Shown: positions 1 to 7,555 of the stretch, one piece after another
Position numbering within the stretch: the first letter of the stretch is position 1
Layout: the number at the start of each line of letters is the position of its first letter
Assembly: GCA_041653995.1 (NCBI GenBank)
Contig: JBAZEK010000003.1
Coordinates: 186,001-250,000 of the forward strand
Direction of reading: 5' to 3'
Source: Dehalococcoidia bacterium
Lineage (GTDB): Bacteria > Chloroflexota > Dehalococcoidia > GIF9 > UBA5629
Length of the DNA stretch: 64,000 nucleotides
The notes under the pieces: generated by a model
Told to the model about the DNA's origin: nothing
The model's database searches: none
What the model saw: the letters and a program-made list of their open reading frames with translations, nothing else
Position numbers and translations under genes: made by a program

Positions 1-2
1 CT

Positions 3-275
3 CTAATAGCATCCTTATTCATCGAGCCCGTCATGGGAACCCAGGCCACTAAAACAATCACCGGCCTGATGACAACCTATCGCACATGGTTCTTTGCACT
101 GTGCTTTGTCTGCATAGGCCTGGAGACTAACTTCAAAGAGCTTCTTTCAGTCGGCGGCGGCAAACCGGCGGCTGTATACTGGATCGGGCAGACGTTCAAC
201 GTAGTGTGGACCCTGCTGATCGTCTGGCTCCTGTGGTCCGGCACCTTTTTCATTCCCCCCATACTTCCCGATTAA
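3..275 (+). CDS. YeiH-family putative sulfate exporter, C-terminal part (5' truncated by window edge)
   Basis: The reading frame is open to the left edge, so only about the last 90 residues are visible. They hold two hydrophobic segments; the motif FALCFVCIGLETNFKEL and the following GGKPAAVYWIGQTFN stretch are typical of the C-terminal end of the YeiH/UPF0324 family of inner-membrane proteins, annotated as putative sulfate exporters. The function of the family is weakly established. Its position a few kilobases from a dsr operon fits sulfur-oxyanion handling, but this is inference. The gene converges on the next one and ends just before a strong hairpin. Confidence 0.8.
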   Translation, partial: LIASLFIEPVMGTQATKTITGLMTTYRTWFFALCFVCIGLETNFKELLSVGGGKPAAVYWIGQTFNVVWTLLIVWLLWSGTFFIPPILPD

Positions 276-287
276 CTCAGTCAAACG

Positions 288-322
288 TTGTGGGAGGAAC
301 CGGCAGCCGGTTCCTCTCACAA
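288..322. terminator. Bidirectional hairpin terminator
   Basis: Two 17-nt arms (288-304 and 306-322) pair around a single A at 305. All positions are Watson-Crick except one G-T pair. It lies between the convergent YeiH-like gene and the radical SAM gene, where a shared terminator is expected. There is no long T-tract, so it may work as a factor-assisted terminator or an mRNA 3' stabiliser. Confidence 0.65.
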
Positions 323-341
323 TACTTGTATCGCTATAAGG

Positions 342-1436
342 TCAGAGCCCATGCAGCTTATAGCAGCCCCGGCACTGTGCCGGCGCTTGCGGCATGTCCA
401 TCGAGACGGCAGACAGGGACTGCCCCTCCAACCCCTGCAATATTTTACGTGCACTGCGTATACCGGGCAGAGTTAGAAAAGCCATCGATTCGGCTGCATT
501 TAATCTCGAGTATTTATTTCGCCGGTCGAATACAATCCTGAACTGCCGTGCCTTTTCACCATTGAAGACACGATTCAGCCCGTCATCCACATTTCCATAA
601 ACATACCGGTCGACCGAACTGCTCCTGTTCCAAAATACCCTGGGAATCTCACCTTCTACAGGCATCGAAAGGTAAACGCAGGGGGATATATCTCCCCTTA
701 CTGTCACGAAAACGTTGCGCAGTGGATCGTCGCTGCATACCGGTAAATTCTCAAGAGGCTCGAGCGGAGAGACATATACCGGTATACCTCGCTTTTTCCC
801 CCTTATCTCTGCTTCCCTGACTATATCGTGCAGTTGAGGATCGGCTGTCAGTGCGAAGGCTTTGAGGGAATCGGCGTCTTTATCAGACAGATAATCAAGG
901 TTGGGGGCGATCACCCTGTCCGCTTTAAGCTCCGCCGCCAGATCAACCAGCTCAGGCAACTCTGCGATATTCGGCTTCATCATCTGCATGACGAGATGAA
1001 TATCCGGGTGAGACCTGGCAGCGCTTAACCCGGAGATATTCTTACAGATTTGAGTCAGGCTGGATCCTACTCTTAGAGAATCGTGTGTAGTCGACCTGGC
1101 TCCAGCCACCGACACCGCTATAAAAGCGAACCCGATCTCGCATATTTGCCGAGCAGCAGCGTCATCCAGGAGAACGCCATTGGTGGTCAGGCTTACCCTG
1201 CCACCCCTTGCCCTGATTGCCCTTGCCATATTCCAGATTTCGGAATGGAGCAGCGGCTCCCCCCATCCCTGCAGGTGCACCAGTTCCGTTTTACCGAGAT
1301 ACGGCAGGATCTGCGCAAAGGTATCGCGACTAATATCCCGTGATATCCATCTGTCTTTAAGCAGCGTACGCGGGCAAAAGCAGCACTTTAGCTGGCACCT
1401 GGTCGATACCTCTACCTGTATGATGCGAGGCAACAT
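342..1436 (-). CDS. Radical SAM protein with SPASM-like C-terminal cysteines
   Basis: A 364-residue radical SAM enzyme. The cluster motif is near the N terminus: CQLKCCFC gives Cys14, Cys18 and Cys21 (CX3CX2C). It is followed by GWGEPLLH, the GGEP-equivalent SAM-binding strand. Cysteines late in the protein (PVCSDD, ISPCVYL and QCRGC close to the C terminus) suggest an auxiliary Fe-S cluster of SPASM/twitch type. It lacks the short architecture and inserted ferredoxin of glycyl radical enzyme activases, so I do not assign it as activase for the neighbouring glycyl radical enzyme. Substrate unknown. It is divergent from the gene at 1542 across about 105 bp. Confidence 0.75.
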   Translation of the reverse strand: MLPRIIQVEVSTRCQLKCCFCPRTLLKDRWISRDISRDTFAQILPYLGKTELVHLQGWGEPLLHSEIWNMARAIRARGGRVSLTTNGVLLDDAAARQICEIGFAFIAVSVAGARSTTHDSLRVGSSLTQICKNISGLSAARSHPDIHLVMQMMKPNIAELPELVDLAAELKADRVIAPNLDYLSDKDADSLKAFALTADPQLHDIVREAEIRGKKRGIPVYVSPLEPLENLPVCSDDPLRNVFVTVRGDISPCVYLSMPVEGEIPRVFWNRSSSVDRYVYGNVDDGLNRVFNGEKARQFRIVFDRRNKYSRLNAAESMAFLTLPGIRSARKILQGLEGQSLSAVSMDMPQAPAQCRGCYKLHGL

Positions 1437-1504
1437 CAGGATTAACCTCCGATCAGAGTATCCACAGGAATTCTAACACAGCACCGGAATCGTCTGCCTC
1501 TTCT

Positions 1505-1534
1505 TTGACCTGCTCGAAAAACGTGTGTTATATT
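1505..1534 (+). promoter_or_regulatory. Sigma-A-type promoter for the gene at 1542; message probably leaderless
   Basis: TTGACC at 1505-1510 and TATATT at 1529-1534 are separated by 18 nt. Transcription would start about 7 nt after the -10, at about 1541-1542, which coincides with the ATG at 1542. No Shine-Dalgarno sequence precedes that ATG. The combination points to leaderless translation. Confidence 0.55.
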
Positions 1535-1541
1535 TCGCCCT

Positions 1542-2180
1542 ATGGGCGTGCTGAGAAACATTCTCCCCACAGTGCTGGACACTAAAATAAAAAATATCCT
1601 GACCGAGGAAAGAGAGGTGGCTAAAGCAGTGGCTACCGATGTAACCGGCACGATGGCAGTGGGGGTCTGGGATTTCATGCTTCCGCCGCTCTTTGCAATC
1701 AATTTGCTCAAACATCACCGGGCGAAAGAGGCCTTTACACTTAATTTCATGTTTACCAAGAAACTGGCGCTGGAAGCAGCCGGCAACATGCTGCAGTCCG
1801 GCCTGACCATAACCAATAGTCTGGCAGAGGTGGAGAAAAAGACATCTTCGATCCTGAGCGCCGACCAGAAAGGAGTTTATTCGGAGAAGGTGCGGCTGAA
1901 ACAGATGCAGGAGATCCGCCTGCTGATCGACCATTATGAAAAGCTGCTTATGTCCGAGGGCAAAACCTACTGCGATATGGTCATGTCCGCATATAAGGAC
2001 CGGGAATCATTCGATACGTTTTTGCACAGGCTCAGTTCAGCCGAAAAAGACGTCAACCGGGCCGCTTTGCAGATAGTGGGCAAAAGCGCTGAAGCAAAGG
2101 ACTTTGTCGCCAGGATGGAGGAGTCGGTAAACCAGATACGCAACAGGGATCTGGACAATTATTTTCCTTTACCCGAATAA
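1542..2180 (+). CDS. Uncharacterised alpha-helical protein
   Basis: A 212-residue protein I do not recognise. It is mostly charged and amphipathic helix with one moderately hydrophobic stretch around residues 40-60 (GVWDFMLPPLFAINLL) and a single Cys (CDMVMS). There is no signal peptide and no catalytic motif. It looks cytosolic or peripherally membrane-associated. The ATG has no ribosome-binding site but sits at the predicted transcription start of a good promoter. It converges on the glycyl radical enzyme gene with only 4 nt between the stop codons. A role with sulfur metabolism is possible from location only. Confidence 0.6.
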   Translation: MGVLRNILPTVLDTKIKNILTEEREVAKAVATDVTGTMAVGVWDFMLPPLFAINLLKHHRAKEAFTLNFMFTKKLALEAAGNMLQSGLTITNSLAEVEKKTSSILSADQKGVYSEKVRLKQMQEIRLLIDHYEKLLMSEGKTYCDMVMSAYKDRESFDTFLHRLSSAEKDVNRAALQIVGKSAEAKDFVARMEESVNQIRNRDLDNYFPLPE

Positions 2181-2184
2181 AGGC

Positions 2185-4854
2185 CTAACACAGACACGAA
2201 TTGATATCGTGCGCGGTGCGCTGAATCAATTCGTCCTTCATCGATTCCGTCAGATCGTTGAAATACGCTGAATATCCGGATACGCGCACAACCAGGCCCC
2301 GGTACTGGTCAGGATGATCCTTAGCATCGATGAGTATTGCGGGGTCGACCACATTGAACTGCACCTGCATCCCTCCACTGGCGAAGAAACCGAAAATCAA
2401 CGACTCTATCAATCTATTGCGCGAAGGATCTTTAATCAGCGCCAGGTCCAGTTTTTCGTTGAGAGCATAGCCGTTGGCCACCAGGCTGTTATCTATACAC
2501 GCTGCTGATGACAGCGAGGCTGTCGGTCCATTCCTGTCACGACCGTTGCAGGGCGATATCCCGTTGGCCAGCGGCTGCGCGGCCCGACGGCCGCCGGGCA
2601 ATGCGCCTGTACGCGCACCGAAACCCTGATGTGTGGTCATAGACCAGAATCCCGGATAGTATTTTCCCCCTCTCGCGTTGCTGTATCGCGTCAACAGATC
2701 AGTGAAAACGCCTGAGACCAGGCGGGCGTAGTAATTGGGCCTTTCCTCGTTTTCACCGTATTTTTGTACCTTGTTTGAGATAATCGCGTTGAGCTCCGGA
2801 TAGCCTGCAAAATCGGCATCCACCACCCGGGCCAGCTCCTCCAGAGACAGCCTACCTTGATCAAACACGACCTGTTCGATAGCGGTCAGAGCATCCGCAG
2901 TATCGGCCAGTCCCACACCCTGGCAGCCGGTGGAATTGTACTTTGCGCCGCCGGCATTGATCTCCATGCCTTTGTCAACACAGCCTTCCACAACGGTGGA
3001 TAGAAACGGAGTGGGACGATATGCCGCGTGTGTCTGCTCGATAGCATTGTTGCCCTCCGTTGCGCGCCTTATCATGTTCTGGAGCTGAATTCTAAAAGCG
3101 CCGACAACGGCTTCCATGTCATGCATCGCTCTGATATCACCGGTCTGCGGGCCAAATTGCAGACCATTGCACTTACCATTATGTAAAGCCAGATGAAGGG
3201 CCATGGGGACATTTACAAAGATCGCCCCGGCTGCCGGGAAGCTTTTGCCCGGCACGCCCCATTCCACACAACCGACGATGGAATAATCCTCAGCGTCCTC
3301 TTTGTCGATGCCCGACTTCTCCAGCGCCGCAGGAATCTGGTCGTCGTTGAAAAAGGCCGGAAGGCCGCCGCCCTTTTTGAGCACTTCGCAGCACAAATCG
3401 GTGAATTCGACGGGAGTGTCCTGATTGATCCTGATATGGAAGTTCGGCTGCCTGAGCCTGACCTGGTCATAAGCCTGCAGGAACAGATAGGACAGCGCGT
3501 TGACGCCGTCGCTGCCGTCGGACGTGCGCCCTCCCAGAGTTATACCGGAGGCCGAGGACAGGCCGCTGAAATACTCGGTAGCGCGGTCGAAGAAAAGCGG
3601 CAGCAGCTCGCCCGCTTTGGCTATAAAACACCCCAGCAGTTCACCCGCCTGAGTACGGTTGAGCCTGCCCGCTTCAATATCACGCTTATAGTAGGGGAAA
3701 AGGTACTGGTCCATGCGTCCGAAAGAGATGCCGTGCTGGAAGTTCTCGTAATGCAGCATGACATGGGTGATAAAAACGCATTGCAGCGCCTCGTAAAAAG
3801 TCTCAGCCGGCTCCGCAGGAACTCGGTTAAATATCTCCGCTAATCTCAGTAGCTCCTGTCTTCGAACTTCACTCTCCGTCCCGGCAGCCTCGCGCTCGAG
3901 GAATTTGCTCCAGCGCTTACCGTAATCGGCGGCAGCCTCGGCACAGACCAGGGCTGCCTCGTAAAAGGATATTTTTTCGGTGATTTGTGCAGACGGGTTA
4001 TTCACCTGACCCATATCCGGGCGGACCTGAAGGTCCGCCCCTGCGTGTAGGGATGGGTCTTTAGACCCGTCCGCAACCATTGATTCCAGTTCCGCCCTGG
4101 TTTCCTCCAATTTGACTCTGATCTCTCGGGCTATGCCGTTAAATCCCAGCCTGAGCACGCTGGGATAATCCGGGGTAACATGCGAGACTCCCGAGAACTG
4201 CGTCAGGATGAAGTATCTCCCTTCCAGCATCGTATTAAACAGGTCGGGATCCTTGCTCAGCAGAGGCGTTAACGCCAGCACCGATCGATTAAACCAGAAA
4301 GGAAATATCTCTTTTTCAAGCTCCACCAGTTGAGCGGATTCGATATCCATGGGATTGTGCCTGCGCCCGGATATACCCTTTATCTCCGGCAACATAAGCA
4401 GTCCGCCCAGGTCGGGATGTATAGGAGCGCCCACGCGCCAGGCCGACGGATTTCCAGCAATCAGTTCGCGGTCATATACCTTCAGTTCCATATTTTCCAA
4501 TATGTATCTAAAGGCTTCGGCATAGCGTAAGACGGTATCGCCCCGCGAAACATTGCGCCTCTTGAGCAGCAGGGAATTGATAAAGTTGTTAGCAGCCACC
4601 TGCCATCTCTTCTGGGGGATAGATTTGGCTGACTTCTCCAGGCTCCTGCGGTAGAAGCGATATTGAATTGAGGATAGCAGATCATCCAGGATATCCTGCC
4701 GGGTATGCCTGCGGAAATAATCGGTCAGCAGGCTGGCCTTCTGGGTGCAAACATGATATGGCGAGTTGAGAATGTCCTCACGCAATCTCTTTAACCGCGG
4801 CAGCACTTCCAGCGAGTCTTTCGATGCAATTACGACCATTCCCGTTTCATCCAT
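2185..4854 (-). CDS. Glycyl radical enzyme (pyruvate formate-lyase-like), substrate unknown
   Basis: An 889-residue glycyl radical enzyme of the PFL-like lyase/dehydratase superfamily. The catalytic thiyl Cys529 and general-base Glu531 are in YSIVGCVEWG. The radical glycine, Gly860, is in VVRVSGYSAYF near the C terminus. The N-terminal half has the family's (beta/alpha)-barrel features. About 20-30 residues around 258-280 are encoded by a palindromic repeat inserted in frame, which partly explains the slightly large size. Relatives include choline, isethionate and glycerol/propanediol enzymes; which substrate fits cannot be decided here. No gene with clear activase architecture is adjacent. 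It is divergent from dsrA and shares its promoter region, so an isethionate- or sulfonate-type C-S lyase feeding sulfite to DsrAB is an attractive but unproved idea. Confidence 0.9.
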   Translation of the reverse strand: MDETGMVVIASKDSLEVLPRLKRLREDILNSPYHVCTQKASLLTDYFRRHTRQDILDDLLSSIQYRFYRRSLEKSAKSIPQKRWQVAANNFINSLLLKRRNVSRGDTVLRYAEAFRYILENMELKVYDRELIAGNPSAWRVGAPIHPDLGGLLMLPEIKGISGRRHNPMDIESAQLVELEKEIFPFWFNRSVLALTPLLSKDPDLFNTMLEGRYFILTQFSGVSHVTPDYPSVLRLGFNGIAREIRVKLEETRAELESMVADGSKDPSLHAGADLQVRPDMGQVNNPSAQITEKISFYEAALVCAEAAADYGKRWSKFLEREAAGTESEVRRQELLRLAEIFNRVPAEPAETFYEALQCVFITHVMLHYENFQHGISFGRMDQYLFPYYKRDIEAGRLNRTQAGELLGCFIAKAGELLPLFFDRATEYFSGLSSASGITLGGRTSDGSDGVNALSYLFLQAYDQVRLRQPNFHIRINQDTPVEFTDLCCEVLKKGGGLPAFFNDDQIPAALEKSGIDKEDAEDYSIVGCVEWGVPGKSFPAAGAIFVNVPMALHLALHNGKCNGLQFGPQTGDIRAMHDMEAVVGAFRIQLQNMIRRATEGNNAIEQTHAAYRPTPFLSTVVEGCVDKGMEINAGGAKYNSTGCQGVGLADTADALTAIEQVVFDQGRLSLEELARVVDADFAGYPELNAIISNKVQKYGENEERPNYYARLVSGVFTDLLTRYSNARGGKYYPGFWSMTTHQGFGARTGALPGGRRAAQPLANGISPCNGRDRNGPTASLSSAACIDNSLVANGYALNEKLDLALIKDPSRNRLIESLIFGFFASGGMQVQFNVVDPAILIDAKDHPDQYRGLVVRVSGYSAYFNDLTESMKDELIQRTAHDINSCLC
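4019..4072. repeat. Palindromic repeat element inserted in frame in the glycyl radical enzyme gene
   Basis: Two adjacent hairpins lie inside the coding sequence. The first has perfect 10-bp arms, GGGCGGACCT (4019-4028) and AGGTCCGCCC (4031-4040), with a 2-nt loop. The second has 10-bp arms at 4051-4060 and 4063-4072 with one G-T pair and a TT loop. The encoded peptide (about DGSKDPSLHAGADLQVRPDM) is unlike glycyl radical enzymes and sits in the loop between two helices. The layout resembles small mobile palindromic units of the Rickettsia-palindromic-element kind. I see no second copy in this window. Confidence 0.75.
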
Positions 4855-4940
4855 AGAATGATTTCCCCCTGTCTTAATCCACTGATAAAATTATATTCGG
4901 CCGACCGCAGTTATTAAAATATGCAGCTTAATTATAACAG

Positions 4941-4970
4941 TTTACAAATTATACAAATAATGTATAATTT
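4941..4970 (+). promoter_or_regulatory. dsr operon promoter overlapping a 25-bp inverted-repeat operator
   Basis: TTTACA (4941-4946) and a perfect TATAAT (4963-4968) with 16 nt between them form a strong sigma-A-type promoter towards dsrA. An exact inverted repeat, AAATTATACA (4946-4955), AATAA loop, TGTATAATTT (4961-4970), fills the spacer and covers the -10. A protein bound there would block RNA polymerase, so a repressor site is the simplest reading. The left arm contains a TATAAT on the minus strand, so the site could also act on the divergent glycyl radical enzyme gene. Confidence 0.7.
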
Positions 4971-4994
4971 AACTGTCGACAAATATGATAGGGA

Positions 4995-5014
4995 GCAGGC
5001 ATGATTACGCCTGC
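4995..5014 (+). promoter_or_regulatory. Hairpin in the dsrA 5' untranslated region
   Basis: GCAGGC (4995-5000) pairs with GCCTGC (5009-5014) around an 8-nt loop, in the roughly 97-nt leader between the predicted start of transcription (about 4975) and the dsrA ATG. It may stabilise the message or affect translation. No riboswitch class was recognised. Confidence 0.35.
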
Positions 5015-5071
5015 ACATGGTATTATTTAGTATCGGTTTTAAGCTGATTAAGCAATCAGGAGGTGCAGTAA

Positions 5072-6241
5072 ATGGCGGACAAGGACACACCTTTAATCGA
5101 CAACCTCGAAAGCGGCCCCTGGCCCAGCTACGTGAAAGAGATCAAGCGGGCTGCCGAGAAGAATGCAGCGGCAAAAGACCTGCTGGGAGTACTGGAATTA
5201 TCGTTTAAGGATCGTATAACTCACTGGAAGCACGGCGGTATTGTGGGAGTGACCGGCTATGGCGGCGGTGTGATCGGACGCTATACAGACGTGCCTGACA
5301 AGTTTCCTAACGTGGAAATGTTTCACACTATGCGTATCAATATGCCTTCCGGCTGGTTCTACACAACCGATGCCCTGCGTAAAGTCTGTGATATCTGGGA
5401 GAAGTACGGCAGCGGTTTGACTAACTTCCACGGCTCCACAGGAGACATTATACTGCTTGGCACCGATACTAAGAGCCTGCAGCCGTGTTTCGACGAATTA
5501 ACCGAGGCCGGTTTCGATCTGGGCGGATCAGGTTCAGCATTACGTACTCCCAGCGCCTGTGTTGGACCTGCTCGTTGTGAATGGGCTTGCATCGATACAC
5601 TGGACATCTGCAACAACATGACACAAGAATTCCAGGATGAGTTGCACCGTCCAAGATGGCCATATAAATTTAAAATCAAGGTATCGGGCTGTCCCAATGA
5701 TGGCGTTGCTGCCATAGCCCGGGCTGATTTCACTATCATAGGCACCTGGCGCGATACTTTGCGTATCGACCAGGATGAGGTACGCAAGTACGTTAAAAAC
5801 GGCCTGGATATTAAAAACATCGTAATCGACAAATGCCCGACCAGAGCGCTGGACTGGGATGAGAAAGGGAAGAAGCTCAACCTGAGGGCCGCCGATTGCG
5901 TACGCTGCATGCATTGCATTAACAAGATGCCCAAAGCGCTGAGGCCCGGACTGGATAGAGGCGCCACCATCCTGATAGGCGGCAAGGCCCCTATTATCAA
6001 GGGCGCTTACCTGTCATGGGTGCTGGTCCCCTTCATGAAGATGGAGCCTCCCTATGATGAGGCCAAGGATCTGCTGCGCAAGATATGGGAATGGTGGGAT
6101 GAGAACGGACGTACCCGTGAGAGGGTAGCGGAATTAATTGAGCGCCTCGGAATGCGCGCTTTCCTGCGGGCAGTTGGTATTAAACCCTCACCGCAGATGG
6201 TCTACAAACCTCGATCCAATCCTTATGTATTCTTTGACTAA
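5072..6241 (+). CDS. dsrA: Dissimilatory sulfite reductase alpha subunit
   Basis: A 389-residue DsrA, which pairs with DsrB to reduce sulfite in the cytoplasm using siroheme coupled to [4Fe-4S]. Family signatures are clear: ITHWKHGGIVGV, the glycine-rich GYGGGVIGRY, and SGLTNFHGSTGDI. The first siroheme-cluster pair is Cys163 and Cys169 (CX5C in ACVGPARCEW). The second motif reads CPNDG: Cys207 is kept but the expected second Cys of CX3C is Gly211 (codon GGC, 5702-5704). A ferredoxin-like insert follows with CVRCMHC and an earlier KCPT cysteine. The start is set by AGGAGG about 8 nt upstream of ATG. First gene of the dsr operon, 21 nt before dsrB. Confidence 0.97.
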   Translation: MADKDTPLIDNLESGPWPSYVKEIKRAAEKNAAAKDLLGVLELSFKDRITHWKHGGIVGVTGYGGGVIGRYTDVPDKFPNVEMFHTMRINMPSGWFYTTDALRKVCDIWEKYGSGLTNFHGSTGDIILLGTDTKSLQPCFDELTEAGFDLGGSGSALRTPSACVGPARCEWACIDTLDICNNMTQEFQDELHRPRWPYKFKIKVSGCPNDGVAAIARADFTIIGTWRDTLRIDQDEVRKYVKNGLDIKNIVIDKCPTRALDWDEKGKKLNLRAADCVRCMHCINKMPKALRPGLDRGATILIGGKAPIIKGAYLSWVLVPFMKMEPPYDEAKDLLRKIWEWWDENGRTRERVAELIERLGMRAFLRAVGIKPSPQMVYKPRSNPYVFFD

Positions 6242-6262
6242 ATATTTTTAAGGAGCGAAGAG

Positions 6263-7327
6263 ATGGGCAAAAGCGATATCGGTCCCCCGGATTTCAGGAA
6301 AATGCTCCCCCCTGTGATCAAGAAGAACTACGGGAAATGGAAGTATCACGAGATAGTTAAACCAGGTGTACTCAGACACGTTTCCGAAACGGGCGACGAG
6401 GTCTGGACGGTAAGGGCAGGTTCTCCCAGGCTGGTCAGTATCGATTTTATCCGCGACGTCTGCGATGTTGCCGATAAATACTGCGATGGGCACCTGCGTT
6501 TTACCAGCAGATACAACATTGAATTGATGACTCCCAAGAAAGACAACGTGGAGCCCATTATTGAAGCGGTCGGGAAACTCGGACTGCCGGTGGGCGGTAC
6601 AGGTAAATCTATCTCTAACATCGTGCACACGCAGGGATGGGCACACTGCCACAGCGCAGCCACCGATTCCTCCGGCCTGGTCAAAGCCATTATGGACGAG
6701 CTCTATCCATATTTCACCAGCATGAGTCTGCCGGCCCGTGTGCGTGTGGCTCTGGCCTGCTGCATTAATATGTGCGGCGCGGTGCATTGTTCGGACATTG
6801 CCATTGTGGGTATCCACACTAAACCCCCTAAGGTTGATAATTCCAAGCTGAGCGCAATGTGTGAGATACCCACCACTATGGCCGCCTGCCCTACCGGCGC
6901 CATCCGGCGACATCCCGATACCAATGTTAAAGGCCTCGTGGTCAATGATGAAAAATGCATGTATTGCGGCAACTGCTTTACGGTATGCCCGGCTATGCCC
7001 CTGGCCGATGCCGAGGGAGATGGCGTGGCCATCTATGTTGGCGGCAAAGTCTCCAATGCTCGCCACGCGCCCATGTTCTCACGATTGGCTATACCTTACA
7101 TTCCCAATAATCCACCCCGCTGGCCTGAGGCTGTGAACGCCATTAAAAACATCATCGAAGTCTATGCTAAGAATGCCACGCCGGAAGAGCGCATGGGCGA
7201 ATGGATTGAGCGCATTGGTTGGGAGACCTTCTTTAAGCTGACGGGCATAGAGTTTACCGAGCACCACATCGATGATTTCACCCACGCAGTGGACACCTAC
7301 CGCACCACGACGCAATTTCGCTGGTAA
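6263..7327 (+). CDS. dsrB: Dissimilatory sulfite reductase beta subunit
   Basis: A 354-residue DsrB. The siroheme-[4Fe-4S] ligands are all present: the Cys in GWAHCHSAATD and the CCX3C group in ALACCINMCGAVHC. The ferredoxin domain carries CMYCGNCFTVCPAMPL with a preceding CPTGAI cysteine. In known structures the catalytically competent siroheme is assigned to the DsrB side, so catalysis should be intact here despite the altered motif in DsrA. AAGGAGCGAAGAG precedes the ATG. Together with dsrD downstream this marks the reductive, not the oxidative, Dsr type. Confidence 0.97.
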   Translation: MGKSDIGPPDFRKMLPPVIKKNYGKWKYHEIVKPGVLRHVSETGDEVWTVRAGSPRLVSIDFIRDVCDVADKYCDGHLRFTSRYNIELMTPKKDNVEPIIEAVGKLGLPVGGTGKSISNIVHTQGWAHCHSAATDSSGLVKAIMDELYPYFTSMSLPARVRVALACCINMCGAVHCSDIAIVGIHTKPPKVDNSKLSAMCEIPTTMAACPTGAIRRHPDTNVKGLVVNDEKCMYCGNCFTVCPAMPLADAEGDGVAIYVGGKVSNARHAPMFSRLAIPYIPNNPPRWPEAVNAIKNIIEVYAKNATPEERMGEWIERIGWETFFKLTGIEFTEHHIDDFTHAVDTYRTTTQFRW

Positions 7328-7339
7328 GGAGGCTAAGCC

Positions 7340-7540
7340 ATGACAGAAGGAGTAACCGAAGAGCTCAAGGAAAAGATCCTCAAGTACTTATCGACTACCA
7401 ATAAGGCCAAGAACCGCGATGTCGCAAGAGCGATCGAAGTTGATAAGCCGCTTGTGGACAAGGCCATCGGTGAACTGGCCAAAGAGGGCAAGATAGAATA
7501 CTTATATCTTGAAACCTCTTATATCAAACTAAAAGATTGA
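7340..7540 (+). CDS. dsrD: DsrD, winged-helix activator of DsrAB
   Basis: A 66-residue protein with the compact winged-helix pattern of DsrD (helices at TEELKEKILKYL, NRDVARAIEV and LVDKAIGELAKEG, then a short beta wing). DsrD has been reported as an allosteric activator of sulfite reduction by DsrAB. It is found in sulfite/sulfate reducers and generally missing from organisms running Dsr in the oxidative direction. It lies 12 nt after dsrB with an AAGGAGG ribosome-binding site. Confidence 0.95.
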   Translation: MTEGVTEELKEKILKYLSTTNKAKNRDVARAIEVDKPLVDKAIGELAKEGKIEYLYLETSYIKLKD

Positions 7541-7555
7541 GCGCAGTACAGGTTT

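Noticed and set aside
342..1436. Radical SAM protein as activase of the glycyl radical enzyme
   Set aside because: It has the CX3CX2C motif, but its length and C-terminal cysteines are SPASM-like, and it lies beyond another gene; activases are usually adjacent and of different layout.
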